Part shown: positions 5,638 through 5,653 of the stretch, in pieces
Position numbering within the stretch: position 1 is the first letter of the stretch
Layout: each line of letters starts with the position of its first letter
NCBI GenBank assembly: GCA_003520455.1
Contig: DOUV01000132.1
Location: 7,532 to 13,184, forward strand
Length of the DNA: 5,653 nt
From: Chloroflexota bacterium
Lineage (GTDB): Bacteria; Chloroflexota; Anaerolineae; Ardenticatenales; Ardenticatenaceae
Direction of reading: 5' to 3'
Program-made: the position numbers and the translations under genes
Notes under the pieces: model-generated
Told to the model about the DNA's origin: nothing
Seen by the model: the letters and a program-made list of their open reading frames with translations, nothing else
The model's database searches: none

Positions 5638-5653
5638 CTCACTACGCCTCTGA

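Noticed and set aside
1..5653. CRISPR array, insertion sequence or transposase
   Set aside because: No regularly spaced repeats, no terminal inverted repeats flanking a transposase, and no transposase-like protein in any frame.

Overview
This window is GC-rich bacterial DNA in which every confident gene lies on the minus strand, so transcription runs right to left. Codons in the coding regions mostly end in G or C. No ribosomal RNA or other taxonomic marker is present. The high GC and the CopC-CopD-type fusion with a haem domain would fit a Gram-positive-like or Chloroflexota (Thermomicrobia-like) bacterium, but that placement is a weak inference.

Right part (about 4636-5637): a single LACTB2-type metallo-beta-lactamase-fold hydrolase with all seven expected metal ligands and a C-terminal winged-helix region. 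It has a strong Shine-Dalgarno, a plausible promoter and a GC-rich dyad in its leader.

Middle (about 3790-4635): more than 800 bases without a convincing gene. This stretch is not featureless. It holds a long imperfect hairpin just upstream of the copper-type operon promoter, a nested inverted repeat built on TTCCGAA/TTCGGAA, a 10-bp direct repeat, and a possible terminator for the hydrolase gene.

Left-centre (384-3811): a three-gene operon that appears to serve copper handling and/or redox chemistry at the outer face of the membrane. Its order of transcription is: (i) a 123-residue membrane protein with a histidine cluster after its first hydrophobic segment; (ii) a 200-residue exported, C-terminally anchored protein whose predicted mature end starts His-Glu-His; (iii) a 743-residue fusion of CopC, CopD, a YtkA/FixH-like beta domain and a C-terminal haem-c domain (CAACH, distal Met). 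A near-consensus sigma-70-type promoter (TCGACA, 16 nt, TATAAT) precedes gene (i), and genes (ii) and (iii) are only 9 nt apart. The simplest reading is a copper uptake or periplasmic copper-loading system wired to a haem domain.

Left edge (1-383): possibly the C-terminal end of a convergent plus-strand gene that enters from outside the window, with a hairpin at its stop codon. A short antisense frame shares the same third-position GC signal, so the assignment is uncertain.
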